Shown: positions 50,853 to 59,730 of the stretch, piece after piece
Layout of the letters: each line of letters begins with the position of its first letter
Position numbering within the stretch: the first letter of the stretch is position 1
Assembly: GCA_041671545.1 (NCBI GenBank)
Contig: JBAZBI010000018.1
Span: 9,793-73,792, forward strand
Length of the DNA: 64,000 nucleotides
From: UBA1563 sp041671545
Lineage (GTDB): Bacteria; Bacteroidota; Ignavibacteria; Ignavibacteriales; Ignavibacteriaceae
Direction: 5' to 3'
Notes under the pieces: model-generated
Told to the model about the DNA's origin: nothing
The model's database searches: none
The model's input: the letters and a program-made list of their open reading frames with translations, nothing else
Made by a program: the position numbers and the translations under genes

Positions 50853-51585
50853 AATCTTATTTATAGTTTGTGTTTCAGTGATATCGCTATTTTTATCTTA
50901 TAATATATCTGCGCAGGAAAAAACTTATTTTGATTCTCCATTTGGAGTTGGCGGCGGATTTATTGCTTCGTGGACATTCCCAAACATTCAGCCGGTTAAT
51001 GATCAGTTGAAAGCATTCGGAACTCCGGAACTTGGAAAATCGGGATACTTTTCTTCCGGCGGAGCAGGATTTGTTTACATCGGTTTTGTTCCCGGTTTAC
51101 GAATTGGCGGAATTGGTTTCGGCGGCGCAACAAATGAGTCAAAGATGTCAAACGGTTTCCGGCGCCAAGCAAAACTCACATCTGCTTTCGGCGGGGTATC
51201 TATAGAATACACGCTTCCTTTCGTTCGCCGTGCCGGTGTTTCAATCGGTTTGATACTTGGCGGCGGGAACACAACCCTTGAATTTTACCGTTACAAAGAT
51301 TCGTATTCATGGGATCAATTATGGAATGAAATAAAAGACTCAGCTTCAACAACCAACTTCGGAAGAAAACTTTCTAACGATTATTTTGTTGTTGCTCCAA
51401 CATTAAATATAGATATCCCATTTTACCGGTTGTTAGCTTTTAGATTCGGTGCAGCTTATGCGATTCATGTTGGCGATAACTGGAAACTGGATAACGAACA
51501 GGATGTTTATAACGTACCGACTGCAACAGCAAAGGGTCAACTTTATCTTAACGCGGGATTCTTTTTCGGATTTTTTTCTTACTAA
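50842..51585 (+). CDS. Outer-membrane beta-barrel-like protein
   Basis: A 247-residue protein with a signal peptide (cut near I-S-A-Q), Gly/Phe-rich alternating strands (G-V-G-G-G-F-I-A, G-G-I-G-F-G-G-A, G-L-I-L-G-G-G) and a terminal F-F-F-G-F-F-S-Y strand typical of outer-membrane barrels. No family is recognised. Coupled to the transglutaminase gene by an 11-base overlap. Confidence 0.78.
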   Translation: MRNKILFIVCVSVISLFLSYNISAQEKTYFDSPFGVGGGFIASWTFPNIQPVNDQLKAFGTPELGKSGYFSSGGAGFVYIGFVPGLRIGGIGFGGATNESKMSNGFRRQAKLTSAFGGVSIEYTLPFVRRAGVSIGLILGGGNTTLEFYRYKDSYSWDQLWNEIKDSASTTNFGRKLSNDYFVVAPTLNIDIPFYRLLAFRFGAAYAIHVGDNWKLDNEQDVYNVPTATAKGQLYLNAGFFFGFFSY

Positions 51586-51597
51586 CGAAGGGTTTAT

Positions 51598-52611
51598 ATG
51601 AAAAACATTTTAGTTACCGGCGGAGCCGGATTTATCGGAAGCAATTTTATCAATCATATTCTTAAAGAACGTGACGATTATTTTATAATTAATCTCGACA
51701 AACTTACTTATGCGGGAAATCTTGAAAACTTAGTTGAATCGGAGAATGACAAAAATTACCACTTCGTTAAAGGTGATATTTGCAATGCTGAATTAGTAAG
51801 TTATCTTTTTGAAAAATATAAAATAAAACACGTAATTAATTTTGCGGCTGAATCTCACGTTGATAGAAGCATTCTTGGTTCATCGATTTTTTATCAGACG
51901 AATGTCATCGGCACAAATGTTTTGCTTGAAACTGCAAGACGGAACGAAGTCGAAAAATTTCTTCAAGTTTCTACTGATGAAGTTTATGGCAGTCTTGGTG
52001 CAGAAGGACTTTTTACAGAATCCACTCCGCTCTCACCGAACAGTCCCTATTCATCAAGTAAAGCTGGAGCCGATATGATGGCTTTAGCTTTTTATCATAC
52101 ATACGGAATGCCGGTTGTACTTACGCGCTGTTCAAATAATTACGGACCATTTCAATTCCCCGAAAAACTTATTCCGCTGATGATCATCAATTCGTTAAAT
52201 AATAAAAAACTTCCCGTCTATGGCGATGGAATGAATGTTCGCGATTGGATTTATGTTATCGATCATAACCGGGCGATAGATTTGGTTTTTGAAAAGGGAA
52301 GAACCGGCGAAGTTTATAACATCGGTGCAAGCAACGAAATGCCGAACATAAAAATTATTCAGTTGATTTTGCAGCACTTGAAAAAGCCGGATAGTTTAAT
52401 TGAATATGTGAAAGACCGGCTTGGACACGATAGACGCTACGCGATCGATTCAACAAAAATACAAACCGAACTCGGCTGGAAGCCAAAATATACTTTTGAA
52501 GAAGCCATCCAATTTACAATTGATTGGTATTTAAAAAACGAGCAATGGTGGAAACGCATTATTTCAGGCGATTATTTAAAATATTATGAGCAACAGTATT
52601 TGGGAAGATAG
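51598..52611 (+). CDS. rfbB: dTDP-glucose 4,6-dehydratase
   Basis: A 337-residue extended SDR that oxidises and dehydrates dTDP-glucose to dTDP-4-keto-6-deoxyglucose. G-G-A-G-F-I-G-S at 8-15 binds NAD, N-F-A-A-E-S-H-V-D-R-S and S-T-D-E-V-Y-G are diagnostic, and the active site has Tyr/Lys in Y-S-S-S-K-A with the Asp-Glu pair in T-D-E. It is the first committed step toward rhamnose and other deoxysugars; the RmlD-like gene is at 39038-39937. AAGGG precedes the ATG. Confidence 0.95.
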   Translation: MKNILVTGGAGFIGSNFINHILKERDDYFIINLDKLTYAGNLENLVESENDKNYHFVKGDICNAELVSYLFEKYKIKHVINFAAESHVDRSILGSSIFYQTNVIGTNVLLETARRNEVEKFLQVSTDEVYGSLGAEGLFTESTPLSPNSPYSSSKAGADMMALAFYHTYGMPVVLTRCSNNYGPFQFPEKLIPLMIINSLNNKKLPVYGDGMNVRDWIYVIDHNRAIDLVFEKGRTGEVYNIGASNEMPNIKIIQLILQHLKKPDSLIEYVKDRLGHDRRYAIDSTKIQTELGWKPKYTFEEAIQFTIDWYLKNEQWWKRIISGDYLKYYEQQYLGR

Positions 52612-52710
52612 AAATCAACTAAATGAATATCAGATGATATTTGTGATTTATCAGAAAGAAAAGTTTGTGAAATTTTCTTGTGTTGTTAAACAAAATAATT
52701 TGGGCGATGT

Positions 52711-53070
52711 ATGAAAAAAAACATTATCGTTATTCTCTATTGTATTGCATTGATTCTGATAAGCGAACTTCCGACACTGCTAAAGCCATTTTTAGTTCAC
52801 TCTACAGGTACTATTATGATTATCGGCTATCAAATGGGAATAATAATAGCGGTTTCTCTTTTATTCAAATGGAAAATAACTAAATTGGTTTTATACATTG
52901 CCCTAATCCCTGCGATTATCTTTGATCTTTCTGATTTAATATTTACCGGGAAATATCTTTACCTACTGTTTTTGTTTTTGCACTTACTGTTGCTTCTATT
53001 TTTTATTTATTCAAAATCCATTAGAGATTATTTGCAGAAAGAAGTTGTAATTAGTTCGTCTTTTGAGTAA
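52711..53070 (+). CDS. Small integral membrane protein
   Basis: A 119-residue protein with four hydrophobic helices (about 5-25, 33-51, 57-77 and 82-103) and a charged C-terminus. It has no recognised motif or partner; convergent with the PEGA lipoprotein gene. Confidence 0.6.
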   Translation: MKKNIIVILYCIALILISELPTLLKPFLVHSTGTIMIIGYQMGIIIAVSLLFKWKITKLVLYIALIPAIIFDLSDLIFTGKYLYLLFLFLHLLLLLFFIYSKSIRDYLQKEVVISSSFE

Positions 53071-53108
53071 TCCAATTCAAGACATAATCGGTGGGAAACT
53101 CTGCAACA

Positions 53109-53510
53109 TCATCTTTTCTTCGCGGGTAACTCTACTTTTGCCGGAGTTAATTCTGTTGCAACTTGTTCGGGCAACAAGTTATACATCGAGCCTGTAAAAT
53201 AATCTATCGTCATTCCAGGTAAAAATCCGTTCAAAGCATTTCCCCAGAACCACAAGGACATTTTTCTCGTTAGTTGAGTCTCATACGATTCGTAACCATC
53301 CAATTCAAATTTAACAACATGATCACCACTCCGGTCAATGTTTACAACTTGGGGAGAGGTACCGAATTTTTTCCCGTCAACGGTAATCTTCGCATTAGGT
53401 GGATTTGATTTTAATTCGACTTCCTGCGTTGTCGTATTTATAATCGTTGAGCATCCGGTGAGCGAAAGCAATACGATAGTTATCGTTATTAAAAGATAGA
53501 GTTTTTTCAT
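53109..53510 (-). CDS. PEGA-domain lipoprotein
   Basis: A 133-residue lipoprotein with lipobox L-T-G-C near residue 20. The mature part begins with a PEGA domain (V-E-L-K-S-N-P-P-N-A-K-I-T-V-D-G-K, G-T-S-P, then Y-E-S-Y), a small surface beta-fold common in bacterial envelope proteins, followed by a hydrophobic W-F-W-G-N-A-L-N-G-F-L-P-G segment. Function unknown. Confidence 0.88.
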   Translation of the reverse strand: MKKLYLLITITIVLLSLTGCSTIINTTTQEVELKSNPPNAKITVDGKKFGTSPQVVNIDRSGDHVVKFELDGYESYETQLTRKMSLWFWGNALNGFLPGMTIDYFTGSMYNLLPEQVATELTPAKVELPAKKR

Positions 53511-53595
53511 AAGTCATTTTTCTTGTTACTCTAATTATCGGATAAAAGTCAGTGCAGTTTAGGAAAGGGGGAGCGGAGTGAAGTTTTAAAAATAA

Positions 53596-53626
53596 AAAAC
53601 CTGTCCGTTTTTAGGGGACAGGTTTT
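53596..53626 (-). terminator. Terminator of the large secreted protease-like gene
   Basis: AAAACCTGTCC and GGACAGGTTTT form an 11-bp stem. On the minus strand it ends in a T-rich run, 24 bases after the stop of the 53650-57237 gene. Confidence 0.88.
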
Positions 53627-53649
53627 AAGTTTTGGATTAAGAAATTATG

Positions 53650-56600
53650 TTATTTCAATAACAGCATCTTATTCGTTTGAACGAAGTTCCCGGCTTTTAG
53701 CTGGTAAAAATAAATTCCGGAACCCAGTTCTTTATCTTTCAATTTAAAAGTTACGTTTTTAGTTCCCGCAGATTGAAGTTCATTAACCAAAGTAGCAACT
53801 TCATTTCCGAGAACATCATATACTTTCAAGGTAACAAAACTGCTTTGCGGTAGTTGGTAACTTATAACCGTTGAAGGATTAAATGGATTCGGATAGTTGT
53901 TGAACAATGCATAAGAAGTCGGATTAAATTCTTCCGAAGTAACATCTGTAGTAGAATCTGGTGCAAAAGCTAAACCAAAAACACCTCTATAATTTGTGGT
54001 TCCAACAACAACAGCGTTTCCGGTAGTTTTATCAATCTTAATAAATGAACTAACAACATTTTCTTCGCCATAAGCTCCATAAAGATTCCCGTTGTCGTCA
54101 AACGCTAAGGCTCTTATTATATTGTTTCCAATTCCTGCATTACCTACAAAAATTGTATCTCCTGTTGTTTTATTTATTTTATAGATCCTGTCTTTGTTTG
54201 AAGTGGCATCGATAGAAACATAAACTTCTTCAGTCGTTGGTTCAATAGCCATTGCTGCAATCTTTATTTTGCTTGTAACCAGGTAAGTAGTGTCTCCCGT
54301 AGCAAGATCCATTTTATAAACCTTTTGAGTAGAGGCAACTCCAATGAGATTTCCTGAAGGATCAAAAGTCATAGCAGAAAGTGTAAAAGGCGCTTTAAAT
54401 TGATAAAGTCCAAATCCTGTTTCACCATCAACTTTAACTACATATGTGGGGTAACCTAAAGAATAGTTGTAAGCGAAAAGCTCGTTTGACAGTGGATTAT
54501 AAGCAATACTTCTCAAAGGAGAAAATCCTGATAATCCGATTTCTGAACCAACACCAGTTTCTCGGTCAATTTTAATTACCTTTCCGGTGCTGCCGGCACT
54601 TCTTCCGGTAGATGCATAAAGTGTTCCCTTCACTGCTTTGTTCAACAAAATATAATTAACAGTAAAAGGAAGGGTAATACTAGGTTTTCTATAATCGTTA
54701 GAAAGGATAGTAATTCCGCCATCATAAAAACCAGGAGTAAGCATTGCACCGTTAACCGTAACATCAACATCTTTCGAGGAATTTAGTGTAGCTAATTCTC
54801 CTCCACGGACGGATGTATAAATTGAGTTCATTCCTGGAAGAGTTGCTATTTCAAAGTCATCAACAAAAAATCCTTCATCAACTACAAGTTGATCGCTATC
54901 AAATTTAAAAGCGAATTGAACTGAATCAGCATTACCGGATAAATCCGGGAACTGAAGCAAAACGGTTTCCCATGTGGTTGATTGTTCTTTTATTATGATT
55001 CCCTTCTCTGATGTGGCTAACTGCTGCCAGGTTTTACCATTATCAAGGGAAACCAAGAAATAAACAAAATCAAATCCTACTTCTGCTTTGTTGAAATAAT
55101 TAAATGAAATTGATACGACGTCTTGTGGCAGTACTTTTGAGAAATCAAATTTAGGACTGTATAAAGTTCCGGTTACCAAACTATCGTATACCGGTTTTCC
55201 ATTTACTTCTTTTCCGAAATGTACAACAGTTGGTTTTGAGTGTCCATCTAATGTTGCCGGACCGAGGATTGTTCTCTGCCATCCGTGGGGTGCATCGCTA
55301 ACTTGTGTAAATGCGCCAAAGCCGGATTCAAAATCATTTGTATAAAGCACTGTGGCTTTTGCGGCGTCTTCTCCTAAAAAGCCATCAAGATTTGATTTTT
55401 TTGCTTTCGATTTTAAAAGACCGGAGGGCTTATTTGCTTTTGCAGAAAGTGCGGTAAGAATTCTGTAGTTAAGTGGAGTATTCCCGAGATTACTTAATGT
55501 TATGGTTTTGGTTTTTGGACCCACATCTTCTTTCGTGGCGAAAGAGAAATTGCCAAGAGCATCAAGCGAAGTATTGATCTTTGGTGATAAAGCTCCACCG
55601 GTGTTTAATTCAAAAGGAATATCGACGACCAACTTATTAACATCGTTGGTGTGAATCCTTAATATTCCAAAATAAGATGCCGGTTTATTTGCATTAGATA
55701 CCGTCAAAGTAACTTCACTTGATTGCCCGACGGCAGTACTTCCTTGAGTTCCTTCTAAAGTTACGGTTGCATCTGTTGGTTGGACATAATTCAGAATAAA
55801 TTCAAATTCATAAACAAGGGGATTGTCTAAACTTAAATTTGTAAACTGGAGCTGAACTTGCTTTTGAGTATTGAGTTCAACATTTCCGAATTTTAATGTA
55901 TCGGTTCTGTTATCAAGATCAAGTGTATCGGCGCCATTCATAATTCTCATCGTTGCATATTTGAAATTGTAATCAATTCCATAACCAATAACTTCAAGCA
56001 TTCTTAAATCTTGATTATTTATTTGTAATCTTGTTCCGGAAGCCAAAGTTGGGTCCATAATGCCGATCCATCTATTTGCCCCCAAGGATGGCGGACGAAG
56101 ATCGTCATCACGCCAGTGCGAAGATTGCTGTCCATCTCCATTTAATCTTGCACCTGTTGCAGTTGAAAGTTCAACTTCTGACTGACCATCGAAGAAGGCA
56201 TGAGTACTATACAAATATGTTGTGCCTCCTTCTGTCGCCCAAGTAACTGTATTTACAGGTCCAGCGGTAGTTACTCTCGGAGCAGTTGAAAATCCCACTA
56301 AGCTTCCCGGCTCAACAGCTTCAGGATGAACGCGGAACAAATCCCACGGATAATAGAGGTCTTCTAATCCAGCATGATCGGCAAAACCGGCGATGGTTAC
56401 AAATCCCAGGGCATGGCCAATTTCATGTGTACAGACGGCGTCAAAATCGTATTTACCCGCGGTAATACCGTTCGATGGATCTAAATCAAAAGGAAAACCT
56501 GAATTGAATCCTATTGCCGGAACGCTTCCGAAAGGATTGACATTTGGGTCCGCGCTGATGTTCGCATCAACAAAACCAAGCGCTTGTAAATTTATCAAAG

Positions 56601-57237
56601 TTCCAATGCCTCTTGATAAATTTGCCGGAACGGTTGATGGAGTCGGATTAGGAATTGCATTATAAAGATCAGCCAACTGTGTATTGCCCGGTTTAAGGTC
56701 TTTAAATTTTTGTACAAAATCCGGGACAAGTGCGTTGACATTAGGCGCTTTAAAAGCGTAGTAAGCTGTAGTGGAAGTTGAACCCAAAACACCTGCACTG
56801 AATGCTGTGCCAAATCTTGTTGGACCGTAATCAACATCAAGAACGGTTGTCATCGGAGTGGTAAGTACCCGTTCCCATCGTGCGGCAGCTCTTCTGAATG
56901 CTAAAATTGCGTCAGGGTATTGCATCAATTGATCGGTTGCTCTTAAAATGATTTTTACACCTCTTAGGGATGAGGCATCATTTAGTGAGGGAAGAATATG
57001 TAAATTAGTTGTTGCAACAGAGTTGTTTAAAGTAGCTGCATCGTTTACAACTTCTTCACAATTTACCGCTCCATTCTTATCAACTTTATTGATGAATACG
57101 GTCTCTTTTTCAAAGCGTTTATATTTACTTAGATTTCCATTTTGTCCAATAATAGGAATAGATGAAAAAGTAAATAAAGAAAGTAGAACGAAAATCCAAA
57201 TTTTAGCAAAATAGGTTTGCCGGGAAAAATTAATCAT
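53650..57237 (-). CDS. Large T9SS-secreted metalloprotease-like protein
   Basis: A 1195-residue secreted protein. The signal peptide (about 1-31) is followed by a reprolysin-like domain with His271-Glu272-Ile-Gly-His275-Ala-Leu-Gly; the position of the third metzincin ligand is Thr281 instead of His or Asp, so the zinc site is variant or uses another ligand. Later come Ig/HYDIN-like beta domains (about 430-600), a jelly-roll region with repeated D-D-F-E, a WD-like propeller (about 870-1100), and the type IX sorting domain at about 1115-1195. It is probably secreted to the cell surface; substrate unknown. GGAGAAACC precedes the ATG. Confidence 0.88.
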   Translation of the reverse strand: MINFSRQTYFAKIWIFVLLSLFTFSSIPIIGQNGNLSKYKRFEKETVFINKVDKNGAVNCEEVVNDAATLNNSVATTNLHILPSLNDASSLRGVKIILRATDQLMQYPDAILAFRRAAARWERVLTTPMTTVLDVDYGPTRFGTAFSAGVLGSTSTTAYYAFKAPNVNALVPDFVQKFKDLKPGNTQLADLYNAIPNPTPSTVPANLSRGIGTLINLQALGFVDANISADPNVNPFGSVPAIGFNSGFPFDLDPSNGITAGKYDFDAVCTHEIGHALGFVTIAGFADHAGLEDLYYPWDLFRVHPEAVEPGSLVGFSTAPRVTTAGPVNTVTWATEGGTTYLYSTHAFFDGQSEVELSTATGARLNGDGQQSSHWRDDDLRPPSLGANRWIGIMDPTLASGTRLQINNQDLRMLEVIGYGIDYNFKYATMRIMNGADTLDLDNRTDTLKFGNVELNTQKQVQLQFTNLSLDNPLVYEFEFILNYVQPTDATVTLEGTQGSTAVGQSSEVTLTVSNANKPASYFGILRIHTNDVNKLVVDIPFELNTGGALSPKINTSLDALGNFSFATKEDVGPKTKTITLSNLGNTPLNYRILTALSAKANKPSGLLKSKAKKSNLDGFLGEDAAKATVLYTNDFESGFGAFTQVSDAPHGWQRTILGPATLDGHSKPTVVHFGKEVNGKPVYDSLVTGTLYSPKFDFSKVLPQDVVSISFNYFNKAEVGFDFVYFLVSLDNGKTWQQLATSEKGIIIKEQSTTWETVLLQFPDLSGNADSVQFAFKFDSDQLVVDEGFFVDDFEIATLPGMNSIYTSVRGGELATLNSSKDVDVTVNGAMLTPGFYDGGITILSNDYRKPSITLPFTVNYILLNKAVKGTLYASTGRSAGSTGKVIKIDRETGVGSEIGLSGFSPLRSIAYNPLSNELFAYNYSLGYPTYVVKVDGETGFGLYQFKAPFTLSAMTFDPSGNLIGVASTQKVYKMDLATGDTTYLVTSKIKIAAMAIEPTTEEVYVSIDATSNKDRIYKINKTTGDTIFVGNAGIGNNIIRALAFDDNGNLYGAYGEENVVSSFIKIDKTTGNAVVVGTTNYRGVFGLAFAPDSTTDVTSEEFNPTSYALFNNYPNPFNPSTVISYQLPQSSFVTLKVYDVLGNEVATLVNELQSAGTKNVTFKLKDKELGSGIYFYQLKAGNFVQTNKMLLLK

Positions 57238-57355
57238 GGTTTCTCCGTTTGATGGTAGAAGTAATTAGTTAAATAATAAATCGGAATAGAAAAATCTCAT
57301 GCTTTGAAATTAGAAAAACGGAGGGTTAATAGCAAGAAAAGTTTAGTATAAAGGA

Positions 57356-57413
57356 AGGCTGTAGTATTTTCTATTGTGAAGGATCACATGTAAATATTTT
57401 TAAACTACAGCCT
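57356..57413 (-). terminator. Possible terminator of the DUF2892 gene
   Basis: AGGCTGTAGT and ACTACAGCCT form a perfect 10-bp stem around a 38-base loop, 22 bases after the stop of the small DUF2892 gene. Confidence 0.4.
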
Positions 57414-57435
57414 CTTGAAAGTTTTTGAATGAAAG

Positions 57436-57633
57436 TTATTTCCCGGTTTCTTTTGTTTTGCAAGTAGAAATACCAAACGGCATATATAATGGACAACTGC
57501 TTATTGAAGCCGTAAACAAAGGGATTATTCCCAAAACTCCCCACCAAGCCTGGTTGTATAATCCAAGTCCAACAATGGTAACTCCAACTACAATTCGCAA
57601 AACACGGTCAATCGATCCAACATTTTTCTTCAT
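57436..57633 (-). CDS. DUF2892 (YgaP-like) small membrane protein
   Basis: A 65-residue protein with the N-terminal N-V-G-x-x-D-R-x-L-R motif and two short hydrophobic helices separated by L-Y-N-Q-A-W-W-G, the DUF2892 pattern also found as the C-terminal anchor of YgaP rhodanese. The S-S-C-P-L-Y and S-T-C cysteines recur in sulfur-related family members. Role unknown. Confidence 0.85.
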   Translation of the reverse strand: MKKNVGSIDRVLRIVVGVTIVGLGLYNQAWWGVLGIIPLFTASISSCPLYMPFGISTCKTKETGK

Positions 57634-57743
57634 GAGTATTTCCTTTTAGTTTTTTATAACGTTTGATGATTTTCACAGTAACAGGATTCAGAATTTAATT
57701 TTCGGATTTCGATATATTAGAAGAAACTGTTAAGCTAATTCAC

Positions 57744-57751
57744 TAATTTTG
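57744..57751 (+). promoter_or_regulatory. Bacteroidota-type -7 promoter element before the GroES-like gene
   Basis: TAATTTTG matches TAnnTTTG exactly and ends 28 bases before the start. No CIRCE element is visible. Confidence 0.5.
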
Positions 57752-57779
57752 TAACAAAAATAATCGAATTTATGATAAC

Positions 57780-58145
57780 ATGGAATCAATTTTGGAAAAT
57801 TTAAATAGAATAATTGTTATTGGCGACAAACTCTTAATTAAACCGGAGGCTGAATCGGGAAAAACTACCTCCGGACTCTATCTTCCACCGGGAGTAAAAG
57901 AAAAAGAGAATATTCAAAGCGGATATGTAATTAAGACTGGTCCCGGGTTCCCGATTGGTTTACCTTCTGAAGATGAACCGTGGAAAGAGCAGAAAGAAAA
58001 AGTGAAATACATTCCTCTTCAGGTAAAAGAAGGAGACCTAGCAATCTTTCTTAAAAAAGATGCGTACGAAATTGAATATCAGCATGAAAAGTATTTCATC
58101 ATTCCGCAAAGCGCAGTATTGATGCTGATTCGGGATGAATTTTGA
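57780..58145 (+). CDS. Orphan GroES/Cpn10-like co-chaperonin
   Basis: A 121-residue Cpn10-fold protein, longer than the usual 95. It keeps the roof loop and mobile loop (E-S-G-K-T-T-S-G-L-Y-L-P-P-G-V-K-E-K), the G-x-V-I-K-T-G-P-G strand and the terminal I-P-Q-S-A-V-L. About 25 extra residues (P-I-G-L-P-S-E-D-E-P-W-K-E-Q) are inserted before the last strands. No groEL lies nearby. It may be an alternative co-chaperonin. Confidence 0.85.
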   Translation: MESILENLNRIIVIGDKLLIKPEAESGKTTSGLYLPPGVKEKENIQSGYVIKTGPGFPIGLPSEDEPWKEQKEKVKYIPLQVKEGDLAIFLKKDAYEIEYQHEKYFIIPQSAVLMLIRDEF

Positions 58146-58161
58146 AAATTAGAATTACGAA

Positions 58162-59730
58162 TTAGGATAACTTCACTCTTTTCTCAACTGCGTTAAGAAG
58201 AACATCGTTTTTAATCAAAGCGTTTATCTTTTTAATGTCATCATATAACAGCCGGTCATTTTTTAAGGGTTTAACAACTTTTCTAATTTCATTGTACGCA
58301 GCTAATGTTCCTTTACCCGGTTTTAAAGGTTTAAGAAATTCTAATCCTTGCGCAGAAGCCATTAATTCAATCGCCAAAACATTTTCAAGATTAAGTAAAA
58401 TTCGATAGCATTTTTGTGCCGCAATTGATCCCATCGAATTGTGATCTTCTTGATTTGCGGAAGTTGGAATTGAATCCACACTTGCCGGATGCGCAAGAAC
58501 TTTATTTTCTGAAACTAAACTCGCCGCCGTGTATTGTGCGATCATCATTCCGGAATTAATTCCTCCGTGCTGTGTAAGAAATCGCGGCAAACCTTGGCTT
58601 AAAGCCCCGTTGACCAACCTTTCCGTCCTTCGTTCCGAAACATTTGCAAGTTCTGAAAGGGCAATTGCTAAAAAGTCCATCGCCAAGGCAATTGGTTGTC
58701 CATGAAAATTTCCCCCTTCGAGATGTTCTTTAGTTGCGGGAAAGATTAGAGGATTATCGTTGGCAGAATTTATTTCGATTGCAACACGAGAAGTTACGTA
58801 ATCAATTGCATCTTTTGAAGCTCCGTGAATTTGCGGTACGCAGCGGATTGAATATGCATCCTGTACGCGCGCATCATTTTTTATGTGCGATGTTCGTATT
58901 TCACTTCCGTCGATAAGAGAGAGAATATTTTCTGCCGTGTCTAATTGTCCTTGATATGGTCTTAGCAGATGAAGTTTTTTATCGAATGCTTTATCAGTTG
59001 CGCGAAGAGCTTCATGCGAAAGTGCGGCGGCGATGTCTGCAATTTTTTTAAGTTTGATCGCGCGTGCAGAAAGAAAAGCTGCAAATGACGTCATCATCTG
59101 AGTCCCGTTTATTAACGCCAATCCTTCTTTTGCTTGAAGTTTAACCGGCTGCAAGCTAAATTTTTTCAGTGCAATTTTAGAAGAAATAATTTTTGTTGAA
59201 CTTTTATCCGCATCATTTATATTTTTAAAAATCTGAACTTTCCCTTTCCCGATCATTGCAAGAACGAGATGTGAAAGCTGTACTAAATCTCCGCTCGAAC
59301 CGACAGATCCTTGCGACGGCACAACAGGAATAATATTGTTGTTTATCATTTCAACTAAAAGTTGAACAGTTGATGGGCGAATTCCCGAATGCCCTTTTGC
59401 CAGAGCATTAACACGTAGCAGCATCATTATTTTTACGATGAAAGGCGGAAGCGGTTCGCCGCAGCCAACTGCGTGACTTACAATTAAATTTTCCTGTAAC
59501 TGTTCAAGATCGTTGTGAGAGATTTTAATATTGCTAAACTCACCAAAGCCTGTAGTAACGCCGTAAATAACGTCATCTTTCGCTATCCATTCTTCAACAA
59601 GCTTTCTAGACAGCATCATTTTTTTTAATGCGGAATCTTTGATCTTCACTTTTAAATTTTGTGTAACAAATCTTTCGATCTCATCAATTGAAAGAGAATT
59701 GCCGTCAAGTAAGAGAATTTTTTCAGCCAT
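58162..59730 (-). CDS. hutH: Histidine ammonia-lyase-type MIO enzyme with a Ser-Ser-Gly triad
   Basis: A 522-residue aromatic amino acid lyase. The MIO cofactor normally forms from Ala-Ser-Gly; here the triad is Ser145-Ser146-Gly147 in G-S-V-G-S-S-G-D-L. Histidine-lyase features are otherwise kept: V-T-T-G-F-G near 58, S-H-A-V-G at 85-89, and P-T-S-A-N-Q-E-D-H near 410 with the Glu that marks histidine ammonia-lyases. It would deaminate histidine to urocanate; the MIO change and the lack of hutU, hutI or hutG nearby leave room for another aromatic substrate. It overlaps hflX by eight bases. Confidence 0.85.
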   Translation of the reverse strand: MAEKILLLDGNSLSIDEIERFVTQNLKVKIKDSALKKMMLSRKLVEEWIAKDDVIYGVTTGFGEFSNIKISHNDLEQLQENLIVSHAVGCGEPLPPFIVKIMMLLRVNALAKGHSGIRPSTVQLLVEMINNNIIPVVPSQGSVGSSGDLVQLSHLVLAMIGKGKVQIFKNINDADKSSTKIISSKIALKKFSLQPVKLQAKEGLALINGTQMMTSFAAFLSARAIKLKKIADIAAALSHEALRATDKAFDKKLHLLRPYQGQLDTAENILSLIDGSEIRTSHIKNDARVQDAYSIRCVPQIHGASKDAIDYVTSRVAIEINSANDNPLIFPATKEHLEGGNFHGQPIALAMDFLAIALSELANVSERRTERLVNGALSQGLPRFLTQHGGINSGMMIAQYTAASLVSENKVLAHPASVDSIPTSANQEDHNSMGSIAAQKCYRILLNLENVLAIELMASAQGLEFLKPLKPGKGTLAAYNEIRKVVKPLKNDRLLYDDIKKINALIKNDVLLNAVEKRVKLS

